DNA from: Candidatus Providencia siddallii
GTDB lineage: Bacteria; Pseudomonadota; Gammaproteobacteria; Enterobacterales; Enterobacteriaceae
Assembly (NCBI GenBank): GCA_001457715.1
Contig: CVRF01000003.1
Location: 1-64,000, forward strand
Length of the DNA: 64,000 nucleotides
Direction: 5' to 3'
The position numbers and the translations under genes were made by a program. Under the pieces are notes generated by a model. That model made no database searches and was not told the origin of the DNA. It worked only from the letters and a program-made list of their open reading frames with translations. Below are positions 42,882 to 54,076 of the stretch, one piece after another; position 1 is the stretch's first letter; the number at the start of each line of letters is the position of its first letter.

Positions 42882-44075
42882 ATGAAACATATTACTATTT
42901 TAGGTTCTACAGGATCAATAGGTACAAGCACGCTTTCTGTAATTCGACAACATTCTGAAAAATTCCAAATTATTGCTTTAGTTGCAAATAAGAATGTAAC
43001 TTCCATGGCTAAACAATGTCTTGAATTTAATCCAAAATATGCATCATTGATAAATGAAACATCAGCAAAAGCGTTGCGAAATATTTTATCAGAAAACAAT
43101 TGTAAAACAGAAGTATTATCTGGTAAAAAATCCGCAATTGATCTTGCGGGGTTGGACGAGGTAGATCAAGTAATGGCAGCAATTACTGGAGTTGCTGGAT
43201 TATTACCAACTTTGTCTGCAATTCGTGGTGGCAAAAGAATTTTACTGGCAAATAAAGAAGCTTTAGTTACCAGTGGGCGTCTATTTTTTAATGCTGTTCA
43301 TAAATATAATGCAACAGTATTTCCAATTGATAGCGAACATAATGCGATTTTTCAAAGCTTACCAAAAATCATACAAAAACAATTAGGTTTTGCTGACTTA
43401 TCAGCATCAGGTATTTTAAATATTATTTTAACTGGTTCTGGTGGTCCATTTATAAAAACTCCATTAAAATACTTTAAAAAAATAACTCCAAATCAAGCCT
43501 GTAATCATCATAATTGGTCAATGGGACGCAAAATTTCTGTAGATTCAGCAACAATGATGAATAAAGGACTTGAATATATTGAAGCATGTCACTTTTTTAA
43601 TGCCACCTCAAAACAAATGGAAATAATTATTCATCCTCAATCAATTATTCACTCAATGGTTCGATATATAGATGGAAGTATAATAGCACAATTAGGAATT
43701 CCTGATATGAGAACCTCAATTGCATATAGTATGGCTTATCCTAAACGAATTAATTCAGGAACAAAAAATCTCGATTTCACAAACACCTCATCATTGACAT
43801 TTATTAAACCAGATTTTAAACGTTATCCATGTTTAAAATTAGCAATAAATGCATGTCATCAAGGACAAGCTGCAACAACTGCTTTAAATGCAGCAAATGA
43901 AATAAGCGTTGCAGCTTTTCTTGATGGCAAAATTCGATTCACAGATATTGTAAAAATTAATCATAACATCTTAGATAAAGAATATTTCTCTGAACCAAAA
44001 TCAATTGAAGAAGTTTTACAAATCGATAAATTTATACGTCGTAAAACTATAAAAATAATTTCTAAATTAGAATAA
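42882..44075 (+). CDS. dxr: 1-deoxy-D-xylulose 5-phosphate reductoisomerase
   Basis: The first committed enzyme of the MEP isoprenoid pathway, NADPH-dependent. The ATG at 42882 gives [16 protein letters not shown], with the nucleotide loop GSTGSIG at 8-14. A TTG nine bases upstream in the same frame is less likely. The 397 residues match E. coli (398), with [47 protein letters not shown] and [10 protein letters not shown]. It supplies isoprenoid units that uppS, downstream, turns into the undecaprenyl carrier. Confidence 0.97.
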   Translation: MKHITILGSTGSIGTSTLSVIRQHSEKFQIIALVANKNVTSMAKQCLEFNPKYASLINETSAKALRNILSENNCKTEVLSGKKSAIDLAGLDEVDQVMAAITGVAGLLPTLSAIRGGKRILLANKEALVTSGRLFFNAVHKYNATVFPIDSEHNAIFQSLPKIIQKQLGFADLSASGILNIILTGSGGPFIKTPLKYFKKITPNQACNHHNWSMGRKISVDSATMMNKGLEYIEACHFFNATSKQMEIIIHPQSIIHSMVRYIDGSIIAQLGIPDMRTSIAYSMAYPKRINSGTKNLDFTNTSSLTFIKPDFKRYPCLKLAINACHQGQAATTALNAANEISVAAFLDGKIRFTDIVKINHNILDKEYFSEPKSIEEVLQIDKFIRRKTIKIISKLE

Positions 44076-44204
44076 TAAAAATTTTACCAATGAACATAAA
44101 AATTTTTAATATAGTAACATAAGTTATAAATTAAAAATATTTATTATTATTAAAGTATATGATTATATATTCAATACTAAATGTAATTTAAGGATTTATG
44201 TTTA

Positions 44205-44942
44205 ATGAACTATAATACTAAGATTTCATCTAAATCAATAATTCCTAAACATGTAGCTATAATTATGGATGGAAACGGACGATGGGCTAATGAAAAAGGA
44301 AATATCAGAATTACAGGTCATAAAGCAGGAATTAAATCAGTACGCAATTCAGTACGTTTTGCAATAACAAATAAAATTAGTTCACTTACACTATATGCTT
44401 TTAGTAGTGAAAATTGGAAGAGACCAAAACAAGAAATAAGTTCGTTAATGGATTTATTTATTTTTGCATTAGATACTGAAGTTAAAACATTACATAATAG
44501 TAATGTAATACTAAAAATTATTGGTGATACAACACCTTTTAGTGAACACCTTAAAGACAAAATTTTTAAAGCACAAGACCTAACAAAAAATAACGTCGGG
44601 TTACACTTAAATATTGCAGCAAACTATGGCGGGCGTTGGGATATAGTCAATAGTGTAAAACAAATATATAAAAAAATAAAAAACGGTGATTTTCCAATTG
44701 ATGAAATAAACGAAAAAACCATAAATAATCATATTTGTATGAATGATCAAAAAAATGTTGATTTAGTAATTAGAACAGGTGGGGAACAAAGAATCAGTAA
44801 TTTTTTATTATGGCAAATAGCATATGCAGAATTTTATTTTACAAATGTTTTATGGCCGGATTTTAATGAAATAATTTTTCAAGATGCATTGGATGCATTC
44901 AGTAAACGAAAACGCCGTTATGGAGGAACTGAAAATAAATAA
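44205..44942 (+). CDS. uppS: Undecaprenyl diphosphate synthase
   Basis: A cis-prenyltransferase that makes the C55 lipid carrier for peptidoglycan and LPS. The 245 residues (E. coli 253) show HVAIIMDGNGRWA with the catalytic Asp22, GHKAGIKSVR, LTLYAFSSENWKRP, and the C-terminal RTGGEQRISNFLLWQIAYAEFYF. AAGGA precedes the ATG. The TAATG overlap of its stop with the cdsA start (44942) points to translational coupling. Confidence 0.97.
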   Translation: MNYNTKISSKSIIPKHVAIIMDGNGRWANEKGNIRITGHKAGIKSVRNSVRFAITNKISSLTLYAFSSENWKRPKQEISSLMDLFIFALDTEVKTLHNSNVILKIIGDTTPFSEHLKDKIFKAQDLTKNNVGLHLNIAANYGGRWDIVNSVKQIYKKIKNGDFPIDEINEKTINNHICMNDQKNVDLVIRTGGEQRISNFLLWQIAYAEFYFTNVLWPDFNEIIFQDALDAFSKRKRRYGGTENK

Positions 44943-45832
44943 TGAATTCGTTTAATAAAAAAAAAGAAGATACACTTAAGCACCGTTTAATTACAATAGC
45001 TGTATTAATACCACTGGTTATTACTACATTATTTTTACTTTCTCCTACTAAATTTGGATTTGTAATAATTATTATTTGTACATTAAGTGCATGGGAATGG
45101 GGACAATTTGCAGGATTCCAGTCACAAACAAAACGTATCGGATTAGCTATAATATTTGCAATAATATTACTTGTAATTCAATTTTCTTTTCAGGATATCA
45201 CAAATCTTATAAACGAACCAATTATATTTTACAGTTTACTAATAGGTATTATTTGGTGGATTATAGCTATTTTATTAGTAATCACTTATCCTATTTCAGC
45301 TTTTTGGAGTAATTCAGTGGTTGCACTGCTTTTATTTTGTTTATTAACTATTATACCTTTTTATTGCGGAATGATGATATTAAGAACTATTAGTTATCAA
45401 AATAATACATTTTTTGGAGCTTGGTTATTATTATATATAATGCTGTTAGTTTGGGGATCTGACTCAGGAGCTTATGCGTTTGGTAGAACTATAGGGCGTA
45501 ATAAATTAGCACCAAAAATCTCCCCAGGTAAAACATGGGAAGGTTTATTCGGTGGATTGATTGTATCAGAAATAATTTCGTTATTATTTATATCAATAAC
45601 ACCAATATATATTATACCAAATTATTTACTATCAACATCAATTATTGTTGTTGTAATATCTGTTTTCGGTGATTTAGCTGAAAGCATGTATAAACGACAA
45701 TCTGGTATCAAAGATAGTAGTAATTTAATACCAGGACATGGCGGAATTCTTGATAGAATTGATAGTTTAACAGCCGCTGTTCCTGTTTTTGCAGGATTAA
45801 ATTTATTAATTTTTAAATGGTTTGGTTTTTAG
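44942..45832 (+). CDS. cdsA: Phosphatidate cytidylyltransferase
   Basis: An inner-membrane enzyme that makes CDP-diacylglycerol, the common precursor of phosphatidylethanolamine (through PssA, at the end of this window), phosphatidylglycerol and cardiolipin. The 296-residue protein has about eight hydrophobic segments and the C-terminal family signature (SGIKDSSNLIPGHGGILDRIDSL, near 255-278, shown in part). SPGKTWEGLFGG is also present. Its ATG overlaps the uppS stop by one base. Confidence 0.96.
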   Translation: MNSFNKKKEDTLKHRLITIAVLIPLVITTLFLLSPTKFGFVIIIICTLSAWEWGQFAGFQSQTKRIGLAIIFAIILLVIQFSFQDITNLINEPIIFYSLLIGIIWWIIAILLVITYPISAFWSNSVVALLLFCLLTIIPFYCGMMILRTISYQNNTFFGAWLLLYIMLLVWGSDSGAYAFGRTIGRNKLAPKISPGKTWEGLFGGLIVSEIISLLFISITPIYIIPNYLLSTSIIVVVISVFGDLAESMYKRQSGIKDSSNLIPGHGGILDRIDSLTAAVPVFAGLNLLIFKWFGF

Positions 45833-45840
45833 GAGGATAA

Positions 45841-47193
45841 ATGGAATTAATTTTAAATATAACCCTTTTTATTATTACATTAAGTATATTGATAACTGTA
45901 CATGAGTTTGGTCATTATTTGGTAGCACGCAGATGTGGTGTTCATATTGAACGATTCTCTATTGGATTTGGTAAAATTTTATTTAGTAAAATCAATAAGA
46001 ATTGTACAGAATTTATATTAGCTATCATTCCTCTTGGTGGTTATATAAAAATGTTAGATGAACGAATTGACTATGTAATTCATGAAAAACGACATATGGC
46101 TTTTAATAATAAAACAATATGTCAAAAAGCTGCAATTGTTAGCGCAGGACCTATTGCTAATTTTTTATTAGCTGTTATTGTCTATTGGATAGTATATTTA
46201 ATTGGTGCTCCAACAACACGATTAATAATAGAAAATATAAAACCAGGTTCAATAGCTGAAGCTGCAAATTTCACACCAAAAATGGAGATAATATCAATTA
46301 ATGATATTGAAATGCATGATTGGAATTCTGTTAAAATAGCTTTAACTTCTAAAACAAATAATAATTTATTTACAATAAAAGTTATACCTAAAGGGTATAA
46401 CAAAACAATAACTAAAACTATTAATTTAACAAAACATAAATTCAATCAAGAGAAACAAAATCCAATATTTGATATTGGTATAATACCGATATTAACAAAA
46501 ATAAATTATATTGTAAAAAAAATAGAAAAAGAAACACCAGGTGAACGTGCTGGTTTAATGATTAACGATAAAATCGTAAATATAAATGGGAAACAATTTA
46601 ATAATTTTAATTTAATTACTGATATTATTCGTGATAATCCTGGTGTACCACTAAAATTAACTGTAAATCGTGATAACAAGTTAATATCATTAATATTAAT
46701 TCCAGATAATAAAAAAAATAAAAATAATAAACAAATTGGATTTGCTGGAATCAAACTTTCAATTTTAAATTTATCTGATAAATACATAAAAAAAGACAAA
46801 TATGGATTTTTCACAGCATTTTATAAAGCAATCGAAAAAACATGGCAATTAATAAGTTTAATAGTAAAAATGGTTTATAAAATATTTATTGGAGATATAA
46901 AAATCAATAATTTAGGTGGTCCAATATCTATTGCTAAAGGCGCAGGAGTTTCGGCTAAATTAGGTATTGTGTATTATTTAATATTTATCGCATTTATTAG
47001 CGTAAATTTAGGTGTTATTAATTTACTTCCATTATCTATTTTAGATGGAGGTCATTTATTTTTTTTAATTATTGAAAAAATTAAAGGTAGCCCTGTATCC
47101 GAACAAATACACAATATTAGTTTTAAAATAGGCTTAATCGCATTAATTTTATTAATAGGAATTTCTATTTTTAATGATTTTTCTATGTTCTAA
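45841..47193 (+). CDS. rseP: Site-2 protease RseP
   Basis: An intramembrane zinc metalloprotease that in E. coli cleaves anti-sigma factor RseA and remnant signal peptides. The 450 residues equal the E. coli length. The HEFGH motif is at 21-25 in the first membrane helix. Two PDZ domains follow (around 115-200 and 205-290, the second with ETPGERAGLMINDKIVNINGK), and the third zinc ligand lies in SILDGGHLFF near 400. GGAGG lies 5 bases before the ATG. It sits between cdsA and bamA as usual. Whether RseA and sigma-E exist is not shown here. Confidence 0.97.
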   Translation: MELILNITLFIITLSILITVHEFGHYLVARRCGVHIERFSIGFGKILFSKINKNCTEFILAIIPLGGYIKMLDERIDYVIHEKRHMAFNNKTICQKAAIVSAGPIANFLLAVIVYWIVYLIGAPTTRLIIENIKPGSIAEAANFTPKMEIISINDIEMHDWNSVKIALTSKTNNNLFTIKVIPKGYNKTITKTINLTKHKFNQEKQNPIFDIGIIPILTKINYIVKKIEKETPGERAGLMINDKIVNINGKQFNNFNLITDIIRDNPGVPLKLTVNRDNKLISLILIPDNKKNKNNKQIGFAGIKLSILNLSDKYIKKDKYGFFTAFYKAIEKTWQLISLIVKMVYKIFIGDIKINNLGGPISIAKGAGVSAKLGIVYYLIFIAFISVNLGVINLLPLSILDGGHLFFLIIEKIKGSPVSEQIHNISFKIGLIALILLIGISIFNDFSMF

Positions 47194-47210
47194 TTTCAAA
47201 GTATATAACA

Positions 47211-49631
47211 ATGGTGATAAAAAAAATCCTAATAGCAAGTTTATTTATAACTAGTATTAACGCATACTGTTCAAATAAATTTATAGTAAAAGATATTCAT
47301 CTTGAAGGCCTACAAAGAATTAGTATTAATACTGTATTACTTAATATACCGATAAAAATCGGTGATTTAATAAATAACGACGATATAAGCTTATCAATTC
47401 GTAATTTATTTTTAACAGGTAATTTCGAAGATATTAAAGTATCTCGTGACGGAAATTCACTTTTTTTTCAATTAAAAGAACTACCAATTATATCCAATAT
47501 TTCTTTTAAAGGTAACAAATATATTAATAGTGACATTATTAAGCATAATCTAGATGAATTTAATATCAAAATAGGAGAAACATTAAACTATATAAAAATT
47601 TTAAATATAAAAAAAGATCTAGAAAGTTTCTATATTAATATCGGTAAATTTAATACAACAATAGAACCAAATATCACAAAATTACCAAGAAATCGAGTTA
47701 ATTTAGAATTTATTTTTTCTGAAAGTAAAACCGCAAAAATTAAACAAATTAATATTATTGGAAATAAGTATTATAAAACTGCAGAATTAATAAACAAATT
47801 ACAATTACGCGATCATATTTTTTTGTGGAATATTTTTGCAAATAAAAAATATCAAAAACAAAAACTCAATGATGATTTAGATAGAATAAAAAATTTTTAT
47901 CTTGAACAGGGTTATGCATGCTTTAAAATTAATTCTACTCAAATAAATTTAAGTTCAAATAAAAAAGATATTTATATAACAATTAATATTAAAGAAGGTA
48001 AAAAATATAATATTTCCAATATCGAAATTATCAATAATAATTTAGAGTATTTGAGTGATATCAAAAAACTTTTGACTATTAAACAAGGTTCAATGTATAA
48101 CATCGCTAAAATAATAAATGTAGAAAATAAAATTAAAGAATTATTAAATAAATATGGATATGCTTATCCGCAAATTACTATAAAATCTGAAATCAATGAT
48201 GAAAATAAAACTATAAAATTATATTTAAACATTAATCCAGGCAAACGTTTTTATGTTAGAAACATTTATTTTCGAGGTAACTACATAACTAAAGACTATG
48301 TTTTACGTAGAGAAATACGGCAAATAGAAGGTACATGGCTTCAAAATAACCTCGTTGAATTAGGTAAAGAACGTTTAAATCGAACAGGTTTCTTTGAAAG
48401 TGTTGATATTGAAACACAACCTGTACCTAATATTATAGATCAGATAGATCTTATATACAAAGTTAAAGAAAGAAATATAGGTTCAATAAACCTTGGTCTT
48501 GGATTTGGAACAGAAAGTGGTATAAGTTTTCAAATCGGAGCAATACAAAATAATTGGTTAGGAACAGGTAACGAAGTTGCTATTAACGCAAATAAAAACA
48601 ATTACTCAACTAATATTGACTTATCTTTTACTGATCCATATTTTACTATTAACGGTATTAGCGTAAATAATAGATTCTATTATAATAATTTTAATGCAAA
48701 AAATGCTGATTTATCTAGTTTTAATAATAAAATATATGGTTTTGAAAACTTTTTTATTTTTCCGTTTAACGAATATAATTATTTTCGTATAGGTCCAAGT
48801 TATGTTAAGAATAATTTATCCAACATGCGGCCACAAGCATCTATGTGGCATTACTTTAATTCAATGGGTATATACCCAACAATTAACGAAAATGGTCGTA
48901 ATAAAGAATTATTTAAAGCAAATGAAATTACATTAAATGTAGGATGGATATTTAATTCATTAGATCAAAATTTTTTCCCAACTTCTGGTAAGAAAACAAA
49001 TATATCATGTAAAGTCACAACTCCTGGTTCAGATAATAAATATTATAAAATATGGTTTAATTTATCTAAATATTATCCTCTAAATAATGATAAAACCTGG
49101 ATTTTTTTATTCCGAGGTCAAACTGGTTATGGCACTGGATTTAATAATAAGCAAATGCCATTTTTTGAAAATTTTTACGCAGGTGGATCAAACACTATTC
49201 GTGGTTTCCGTTTAAATAATATTGGTCCTAAAGCTATTTATTTAAAACGTAATTCAACAACAGGAAAGATTGAACCAGAATCAAATAATCAATCAAATGA
49301 CGCAATTGGTGGAAATGCAATATATACAATGACGTTTGAATTAATTACACCAACACCATTTATAGATGAAAAAAATTTAAATTCAATACGAACTTCTATT
49401 TTTATAGACGCAGGTACTGTATGGGATACCAACTGGTATAATATTAATTCTGATTGGCGAAAAGAAATAATTAACAACAACACATCAAAAAGTATTCATG
49501 CTTCCATTGGTGTAGCTCTACAATGGATTTCACCTATTGGTCCATTAATCTTTTCTTATGCTCAACCAATAAAAAATACTGGACATAATAATGCAGAACA
49601 ATTTCAATTTAATATTGGTAAGACTTGGTAA
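47211..49631 (+). CDS. bamA: Outer membrane protein assembly factor BamA
   Basis: The essential Omp85 protein that inserts beta-barrel proteins into the outer membrane. The 806 residues (E. coli 810) comprise a signal peptide (about 1-20), five POTRA domains (about 21-420) starting FIVKDIHLEGLQRISIN, and a 16-strand barrel. The barrel keeps the family motif IRGFRLNNIGPKA on loop 6 and ends in the canonical beta-signal QFQFNIGKTW. It starts 17 bases after rseP. Its full length argues for a working outer membrane. Confidence 0.98.
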   Translation: MVIKKILIASLFITSINAYCSNKFIVKDIHLEGLQRISINTVLLNIPIKIGDLINNDDISLSIRNLFLTGNFEDIKVSRDGNSLFFQLKELPIISNISFKGNKYINSDIIKHNLDEFNIKIGETLNYIKILNIKKDLESFYINIGKFNTTIEPNITKLPRNRVNLEFIFSESKTAKIKQINIIGNKYYKTAELINKLQLRDHIFLWNIFANKKYQKQKLNDDLDRIKNFYLEQGYACFKINSTQINLSSNKKDIYITINIKEGKKYNISNIEIINNNLEYLSDIKKLLTIKQGSMYNIAKIINVENKIKELLNKYGYAYPQITIKSEINDENKTIKLYLNINPGKRFYVRNIYFRGNYITKDYVLRREIRQIEGTWLQNNLVELGKERLNRTGFFESVDIETQPVPNIIDQIDLIYKVKERNIGSINLGLGFGTESGISFQIGAIQNNWLGTGNEVAINANKNNYSTNIDLSFTDPYFTINGISVNNRFYYNNFNAKNADLSSFNNKIYGFENFFIFPFNEYNYFRIGPSYVKNNLSNMRPQASMWHYFNSMGIYPTINENGRNKELFKANEITLNVGWIFNSLDQNFFPTSGKKTNISCKVTTPGSDNKYYKIWFNLSKYYPLNNDKTWIFLFRGQTGYGTGFNNKQMPFFENFYAGGSNTIRGFRLNNIGPKAIYLKRNSTTGKIEPESNNQSNDAIGGNAIYTMTFELITPTPFIDEKNLNSIRTSIFIDAGTVWDTNWYNINSDWRKEIINNNTSKSIHASIGVALQWISPIGPLIFSYAQPIKNTGHNNAEQFQFNIGKTW

Positions 49632-49665
49632 ATATTAACATACATAATATATTAAGGAGTTTCAT

Positions 49666-50160
49666 GTGAAAAGAGTACTACATATAATCATTACAAGTAT
49701 TATATTATTAACATCAAAATATGTTTATGCTGAAAAAATAGCTATTGTAAATATTGGTGAAATATTTCAAAAAATGCCTGATAGAGAATCTGTCACTAAA
49801 GATCTGGAAAATGAATTTAAAAGTCGCTCAACAGAGCTAAAAAATTTAGAAAAAGATTTACAAATACATATAGATAAATTACAACGCAACAGTTCATCCT
49901 TAAAACAAACTGAACGAACAAATCTCGAATCAGAACTAATAGTTAAGCGTAATCAATTTGCTGATAAAGCTCACAAATTTGAAGAAGACACAAGACGTCG
50001 TCAATCTGAAGAACGTAATAAGATATTATTGCGTATACAAGATGCTATTAAAATAATTGCAGATAAAAAAGGATACGATATTATTATTGACACAACATCA
50101 ATTGCTTACGCAAAAGATAGCTTAGATATTACAAATCAGGTTCAAAAACAGGTTAAATAA
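49666..50160 (+). CDS. skp: Periplasmic chaperone Skp
   Basis: A trimeric, jellyfish-shaped holdase that carries unfolded outer-membrane proteins to BamA. The 164-residue protein has a signal peptide ending around Tyr-Ala (about residue 22) and then [13 protein letters not shown] long helical, charged central part (about 50-120) forms the tentacles. Translation must begin at GTG (49666), because the overlapping ATG at 49664 runs straight into TGA. AAGGAG is 7 bases upstream. Confidence 0.95.
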   Translation: MKRVLHIIITSIILLTSKYVYAEKIAIVNIGEIFQKMPDRESVTKDLENEFKSRSTELKNLEKDLQIHIDKLQRNSSSLKQTERTNLESELIVKRNQFADKAHKFEEDTRRRQSEERNKILLRIQDAIKIIADKKGYDIIIDTTSIAYAKDSLDITNQVQKQVK

Positions 50161-50162
50161 AA

Positions 50163-51200
50163 ATGTCTTCAATTAAATTAATTAATATTGCTAAACAAAT
50201 CAATGCTAAATTACATGGAGATGGTGATATTATCATAACTAACATAGCTCCTATATATTCAGCAAATAACAAACAAATAACATTTTTATCTGATAACCGA
50301 TATATCAACTATATTGCTAACTGTAATGCTGCTGCAATTGTTTTAAAAGAAAAAAATCTTTATGCTTGTAAAATTGCCGCATTAGTTGTTGAAAATCCTT
50401 ATATTGCTTATGCTTATATAGCTCAAATGTTTAATAATACACCATTACCAGCAGAATACATACATCCATCTGCACAAATATCTTATGATGCAAAGATAGG
50501 AAATAATGTATCAATTGGAGCTAACTCTATTATAGAAACAGGTGTAATAATAAATAATGACGTAATAATTGGTGCTGGTTGTTTTATTGGAAAAAACACA
50601 CAAATAGGTAAAGAAACTCGTTTATGGGCAAATGTCAGTGTTTATCATAATATTGAAATAGGACAACAATGTATAATTCAATCCAATACTGTTATAGGAG
50701 CTGACGGATTCGGGTATGCTAATGATAATGGTAATTGGATAAAAATTCCTCAACTAGGAAGAGTTATTATAGGAAATAAAGTTAAAATCGGAGCAAACAC
50801 TACAATTGATCGAGGAGCACTTGATAATACAATAATAGGTAATGGAGTTATTATAGATAATCAATGTCAAATAGCACATAATGTTATTATTGGAGATAAC
50901 ACAGCTATTGCTGGCGGGGTTATTATGGCTGGAAGTGTAAGAATTGGAAAATCTTGTATGATTGGTGGTGCAAGTGTTATTAACGGTCATATAGATATTT
51001 GTGATGAAGTAATTATAACTGGAATGGGAATGGTTATAAAATCAATAAATAAACCTGGAGTTTATTCATCTGGTGTTCCTTTACAGCTCAATAAAGATTG
51101 GCGTAAAACAGCCACTTTAATCTTAAATATCAACTTGATTAATAAACGACTAAAAACAGTTGAACGTAAATTAAATAACCAAAATCAAAAAAAACAGTAA
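50163..51200 (+). CDS. lpxD: UDP-3-O-acylglucosamine N-acyltransferase LpxD
   Basis: The third enzyme of lipid A synthesis, adding the N-linked hydroxyacyl chain. The 345-residue protein (E. coli 341) has the N-terminal uridine-binding domain (about 1-100). A left-handed beta-helix of hexapeptide repeats follows (for instance [15 protein letters not shown] and [14 protein letters not shown]), with the catalytic His in [11 protein letters not shown], and a C-terminal helix. It begins two bases after the skp stop. Confidence 0.97.
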   Translation: MSSIKLINIAKQINAKLHGDGDIIITNIAPIYSANNKQITFLSDNRYINYIANCNAAAIVLKEKNLYACKIAALVVENPYIAYAYIAQMFNNTPLPAEYIHPSAQISYDAKIGNNVSIGANSIIETGVIINNDVIIGAGCFIGKNTQIGKETRLWANVSVYHNIEIGQQCIIQSNTVIGADGFGYANDNGNWIKIPQLGRVIIGNKVKIGANTTIDRGALDNTIIGNGVIIDNQCQIAHNVIIGDNTAIAGGVIMAGSVRIGKSCMIGGASVINGHIDICDEVIITGMGMVIKSINKPGVYSSGVPLQLNKDWRKTATLILNINLINKRLKTVERKLNNQNQKKQ

Positions 51201-51287
51201 TAGCCTTGTAATTCAGGCTAAAATAATCATCTGAGTTACGTTTTCCGGCCTGCCATTTAACCTAATTTATGGTTATAAAGCAGGCCG
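51201..51287 (+). other. Two GC-containing hairpins between lpxD and fabZ
   Basis: Hairpin one pairs TAGCCT (51201-51206) with AGGCTA (51215-51220) immediately after the lpxD stop. Hairpin two pairs CGGCCTGC (51246-51253) with GCAGGCCG (51280-51287) and has an inner TAACC/GGTTA helix (51258-51262 with 51271-51275). These are among the most GC-rich intergenic bases of the window. Neither is followed by a T-tract, so attenuation, mRNA processing or stability within the operon are all possible. Confidence 0.7.
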
Positions 51288-51330
51288 ATTCATTAATTAA
51301 ATTATATTAATAAACAGGAAGATTATTTCG

Positions 51331-51783
51331 ATGAGTGATAATCATACTCTGAATATAGAAGAAATCTTAGAATTACTTCCACATCGTTATCCATTTCTTT
51401 TAGTGGATCGTGTATTAAATTTTAAAAAAGGAAAATCATTACGTGCAGTAAAAAATATCTCGTTTAATGAAATGCTTTTTCAAGGACACTTTCCTGGAAA
51501 ACCAATTTTTCCAGGAGTATTAATTTTAGAAGCAATGGCGCAAGCAACAGGTATTCTAGCATTTAAAAGTTCAGGAAAACTCGAACAAGATGAATTATAC
51601 TATTTTGCTGCAATTAATAACGCGCGATTTAAACGCCCTGTTTTACCTGGAGATCAAATGATCTTAGAGGTTGAATTTATCAAAGAACGCCGGGGTGTCG
51701 CTCGTTTTAAAGGTATTGCAAAAGTTGATGGAGAAATAGTCTGTGAAGCAGAAATGATGTGTGCTCGTCGTCGTGAGAACTGA
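51331..51783 (+). CDS. fabZ: 3-hydroxyacyl-ACP dehydratase FabZ
   Basis: A hot-dog-fold dehydratase of type II fatty acid synthesis. The 150 residues (E. coli 151) contain [13 protein letters not shown] near 15-27 and the catalytic His and Glu in [20 protein letters not shown] near 53-72. CAGGAAG lies upstream. The stop is TGA, and lpxA starts one base later. It sits between lpxD and lpxA as in E. coli, where it competes with the lipid A pathway for hydroxyacyl-ACP. Confidence 0.98.
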   Translation: MSDNHTLNIEEILELLPHRYPFLLVDRVLNFKKGKSLRAVKNISFNEMLFQGHFPGKPIFPGVLILEAMAQATGILAFKSSGKLEQDELYYFAAINNARFKRPVLPGDQMILEVEFIKERRGVARFKGIAKVDGEIVCEAEMMCARRREN

Positions 51784-51784
51784 T

Positions 51785-52582
51785 ATGATTGATAATACAA
51801 CTTATATACATCCTTCATCTATCATAGAAAATAAAGCTATTGTTGGAAGAAATGTCCGTATCGGGCCTTTTTGTTACATAGGAGCTAACGTAAAAATTGG
51901 AGATAATACTGAATTAAAATCTCACATTGTTATTAATGGATATACAAAAATTGGTTGTGATAATATTATATTTCAATTTGCATCAATTGGTGAAATCAAT
52001 CAAGATCTGAAATATAACGGTGAACCAACACGATTTGAAATTGGTAATAGAAATTGTATAAGAGAAAATGTAACTATCCATAGAGGAACTTCACAAGGTG
52101 GTGGTGTAACTAAAATTGGAGACGATAACTTATTAATGGTTAATGTACATATAGCCCATGATTGTACAATTGGAAATAATTGTATTATTGCAAATAATGG
52201 AACATTAGGTGGACACGTTACAATTGGTGATTATGCAATAATAGGTGGTATGACTGCTATTCATCAATTTTGTAAAATTGGTGCTCATGTAATGGTTGGA
52301 GGTTGCTCAGGTGTAGTACAAGATATACCGCCTTATATAATAGCACAAGGAAATCATGCAACTCCGTTTGGGTTAAATCTTGAAGGACTAAAACGTCGTG
52401 GTTTTAACAAAGAATCGTTATATGCTATTCGTAATGCATATAAAATATTATATTCTTCAGGGAAATCATTAAAAGAAGCACGAGAAGCTATCTCTGAAAT
52501 AGCTAAAACAAATGCACATGTAAAAATATTCAGTGATTTTTTAAAAGATTCTTCTAAATCTAAACGTGGAATTATTCGTTAA
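51785..52582 (+). CDS. lpxA: UDP-N-acetylglucosamine acyltransferase LpxA
   Basis: The first enzyme of lipid A synthesis. I start it at the ATG at 51785 ([20 protein letters not shown]), one base past the fabZ stop, as in E. coli. This gives 265 residues (E. coli 262). Hexapeptide repeats run through about residue 190, with the catalytic His in [12 protein letters not shown] (near 125) and the chain-length ruler region [18 protein letters not shown]. The C-terminal helical domain includes EGLKRRGF. Confidence 0.97.
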   Translation: MIDNTTYIHPSSIIENKAIVGRNVRIGPFCYIGANVKIGDNTELKSHIVINGYTKIGCDNIIFQFASIGEINQDLKYNGEPTRFEIGNRNCIRENVTIHRGTSQGGGVTKIGDDNLLMVNVHIAHDCTIGNNCIIANNGTLGGHVTIGDYAIIGGMTAIHQFCKIGAHVMVGGCSGVVQDIPPYIIAQGNHATPFGLNLEGLKRRGFNKESLYAIRNAYKILYSSGKSLKEAREAISEIAKTNAHVKIFSDFLKDSSKSKRGIIR

Positions 52583-52625
52583 AATTATAGCACTTAATTA
52601 CGAATTACTTAAAGGAGTTAATTCT

Positions 52626-53774
52626 GTGAATAATAAACAACAATCACTTGTAATTGGAATAGTATCTGGAGAAATATCTGGTGATATCCTCGGAGCTAAT
52701 CTTATACGCAAATTTAAAGAAAAGGTACCTAATACTCGTTTTATAGGAGTACCTGGTCCGTTAATGAGAACAGAAGGATGTGAGGTTTTATATAAAATGG
52801 AAGAATTTGCAGTAATAGGATTTAATGATATTTTAAAAAAAATATTTAAATTTTTACTAATTCGTAAAAAACTTATTAAATATTTTAATAAATTTAAAAT
52901 AGATCTTTTTATAGGTATAGATGCACCAGATTTTAATCTAAATCTTGAAAAACATTTAAAATCAAAAGGTATTAAAACAATACATTATGTTAGCCCATCT
53001 ATCTGGGCATGGAGAAAAAAACGAATTATTAAAATAAAAAAATCAACTAACCTTATTTTAGTACTTTTACCGTTTGAAAAAGCAATTTATGATAAATTCA
53101 ATATAAAATGTTGTTTTATTGGTCATAGTGCAGCTGATGAAATTCCACTAAAACCAAATAGAGATGAAGCAAGAATTAAACTTAACATTCCAAAAAACGT
53201 AAAATGTTTAGCTATCTTACCAGGAAGCAGATATTCTGAGATTGAAATGTTGAGCGGTATATTTTTAAAAACAGCTAAAATTTTACAAAAACAATTTACA
53301 GATTTACACATAATTGTTCCACTAGCAAACAAACTATGTCGACAAAAATTTGAAGATATTAAAAAAACAATTTTAATAGACGCACCAATTTTATTTTTAG
53401 ATGGACAAGCTAGAGACGCAATGACAGCTGCAAATGTAACCTTATTAACATCAGGAACCGCATCTCTAGAATGTATGTTAACAAAATGCCCTATGATAGT
53501 GGCTTATAAAATGAAATTATTTTGGATCGCAAAAATTTTAGTAAAAACACCATATATCTCACTACCTAACATTTTAGCTCAAAAGGAGATAGTAAAAGAA
53601 TTTTTACAAAAAAAATGTCAACCAGATAAAATAGCACAACAATTAATTCCTCTTTTTAATGAAGATAAAAATATTTTTAAATTAAAACAAACATTTTTAA
53701 AATTACATAATTTAATACGTTGTGATTCTGATAATAAAGCAGTTAATGCAATATTAAAATTAATTAAAAACTGA
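52626..53774 (+). CDS. lpxB: Lipid A disaccharide synthase LpxB
   Basis: A peripheral membrane glycosyltransferase (GT19) that joins UDP-2,3-diacylglucosamine and lipid X. I choose the GTG at 52626, which has a strong AAAGGAG (52611-52617) and gives 382 residues, the E. coli length. Conserved parts include VSGEISGDILGANLI, GIDAPDFNLNLE, VSPSIWAWRKKR, FIGHSAADEIP and LLTSGTASLECML. The usual next gene, rnhB, is missing. The stop is TGA. Confidence 0.97.
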   Translation: MNNKQQSLVIGIVSGEISGDILGANLIRKFKEKVPNTRFIGVPGPLMRTEGCEVLYKMEEFAVIGFNDILKKIFKFLLIRKKLIKYFNKFKIDLFIGIDAPDFNLNLEKHLKSKGIKTIHYVSPSIWAWRKKRIIKIKKSTNLILVLLPFEKAIYDKFNIKCCFIGHSAADEIPLKPNRDEARIKLNIPKNVKCLAILPGSRYSEIEMLSGIFLKTAKILQKQFTDLHIIVPLANKLCRQKFEDIKKTILIDAPILFLDGQARDAMTAANVTLLTSGTASLECMLTKCPMIVAYKMKLFWIAKILVKTPYISLPNILAQKEIVKEFLQKKCQPDKIAQQLIPLFNEDKNIFKLKQTFLKLHNLIRCDSDNKAVNAILKLIKN

Positions 53775-54076
53775 TAAATTAATATTTTAAAATTATTTAA
53801 ACTAATTAATATCAATAATATATTATTAATTAAAAATTTAATACAATACACATTGTGTGTTAAATATAAATTTTTAAAACAATTTTAATTAAAATTAATC
53901 ATATTAAAACTCATAAAAAAAATAAAATTTATTATAAAAAACTATTTTAATTACATTATATATATAATTTAAATACTTTATTTTAAATTGATTTAATTAA
54001 TCAATTTAATTAAATAACATATCTGAAATAAAGCAAATTTAAATAAAAATTTAATCTAACAACATTTATATTTATC
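53775..54076. other. AT-rich gap where rnhB is expected
   Basis: In E. coli rnhB joins lpxB to dnaE. This 302-base spacer is almost all A+T with no RNase HII motif readable in any frame. It must now hold whatever drives dnaE. Confidence 0.6.

Noticed and set aside
49664-49666. ATG as the skp start
   Set aside because: It is followed immediately by TGA. The GTG at 49666 is in the skp frame with a good AAGGAG.
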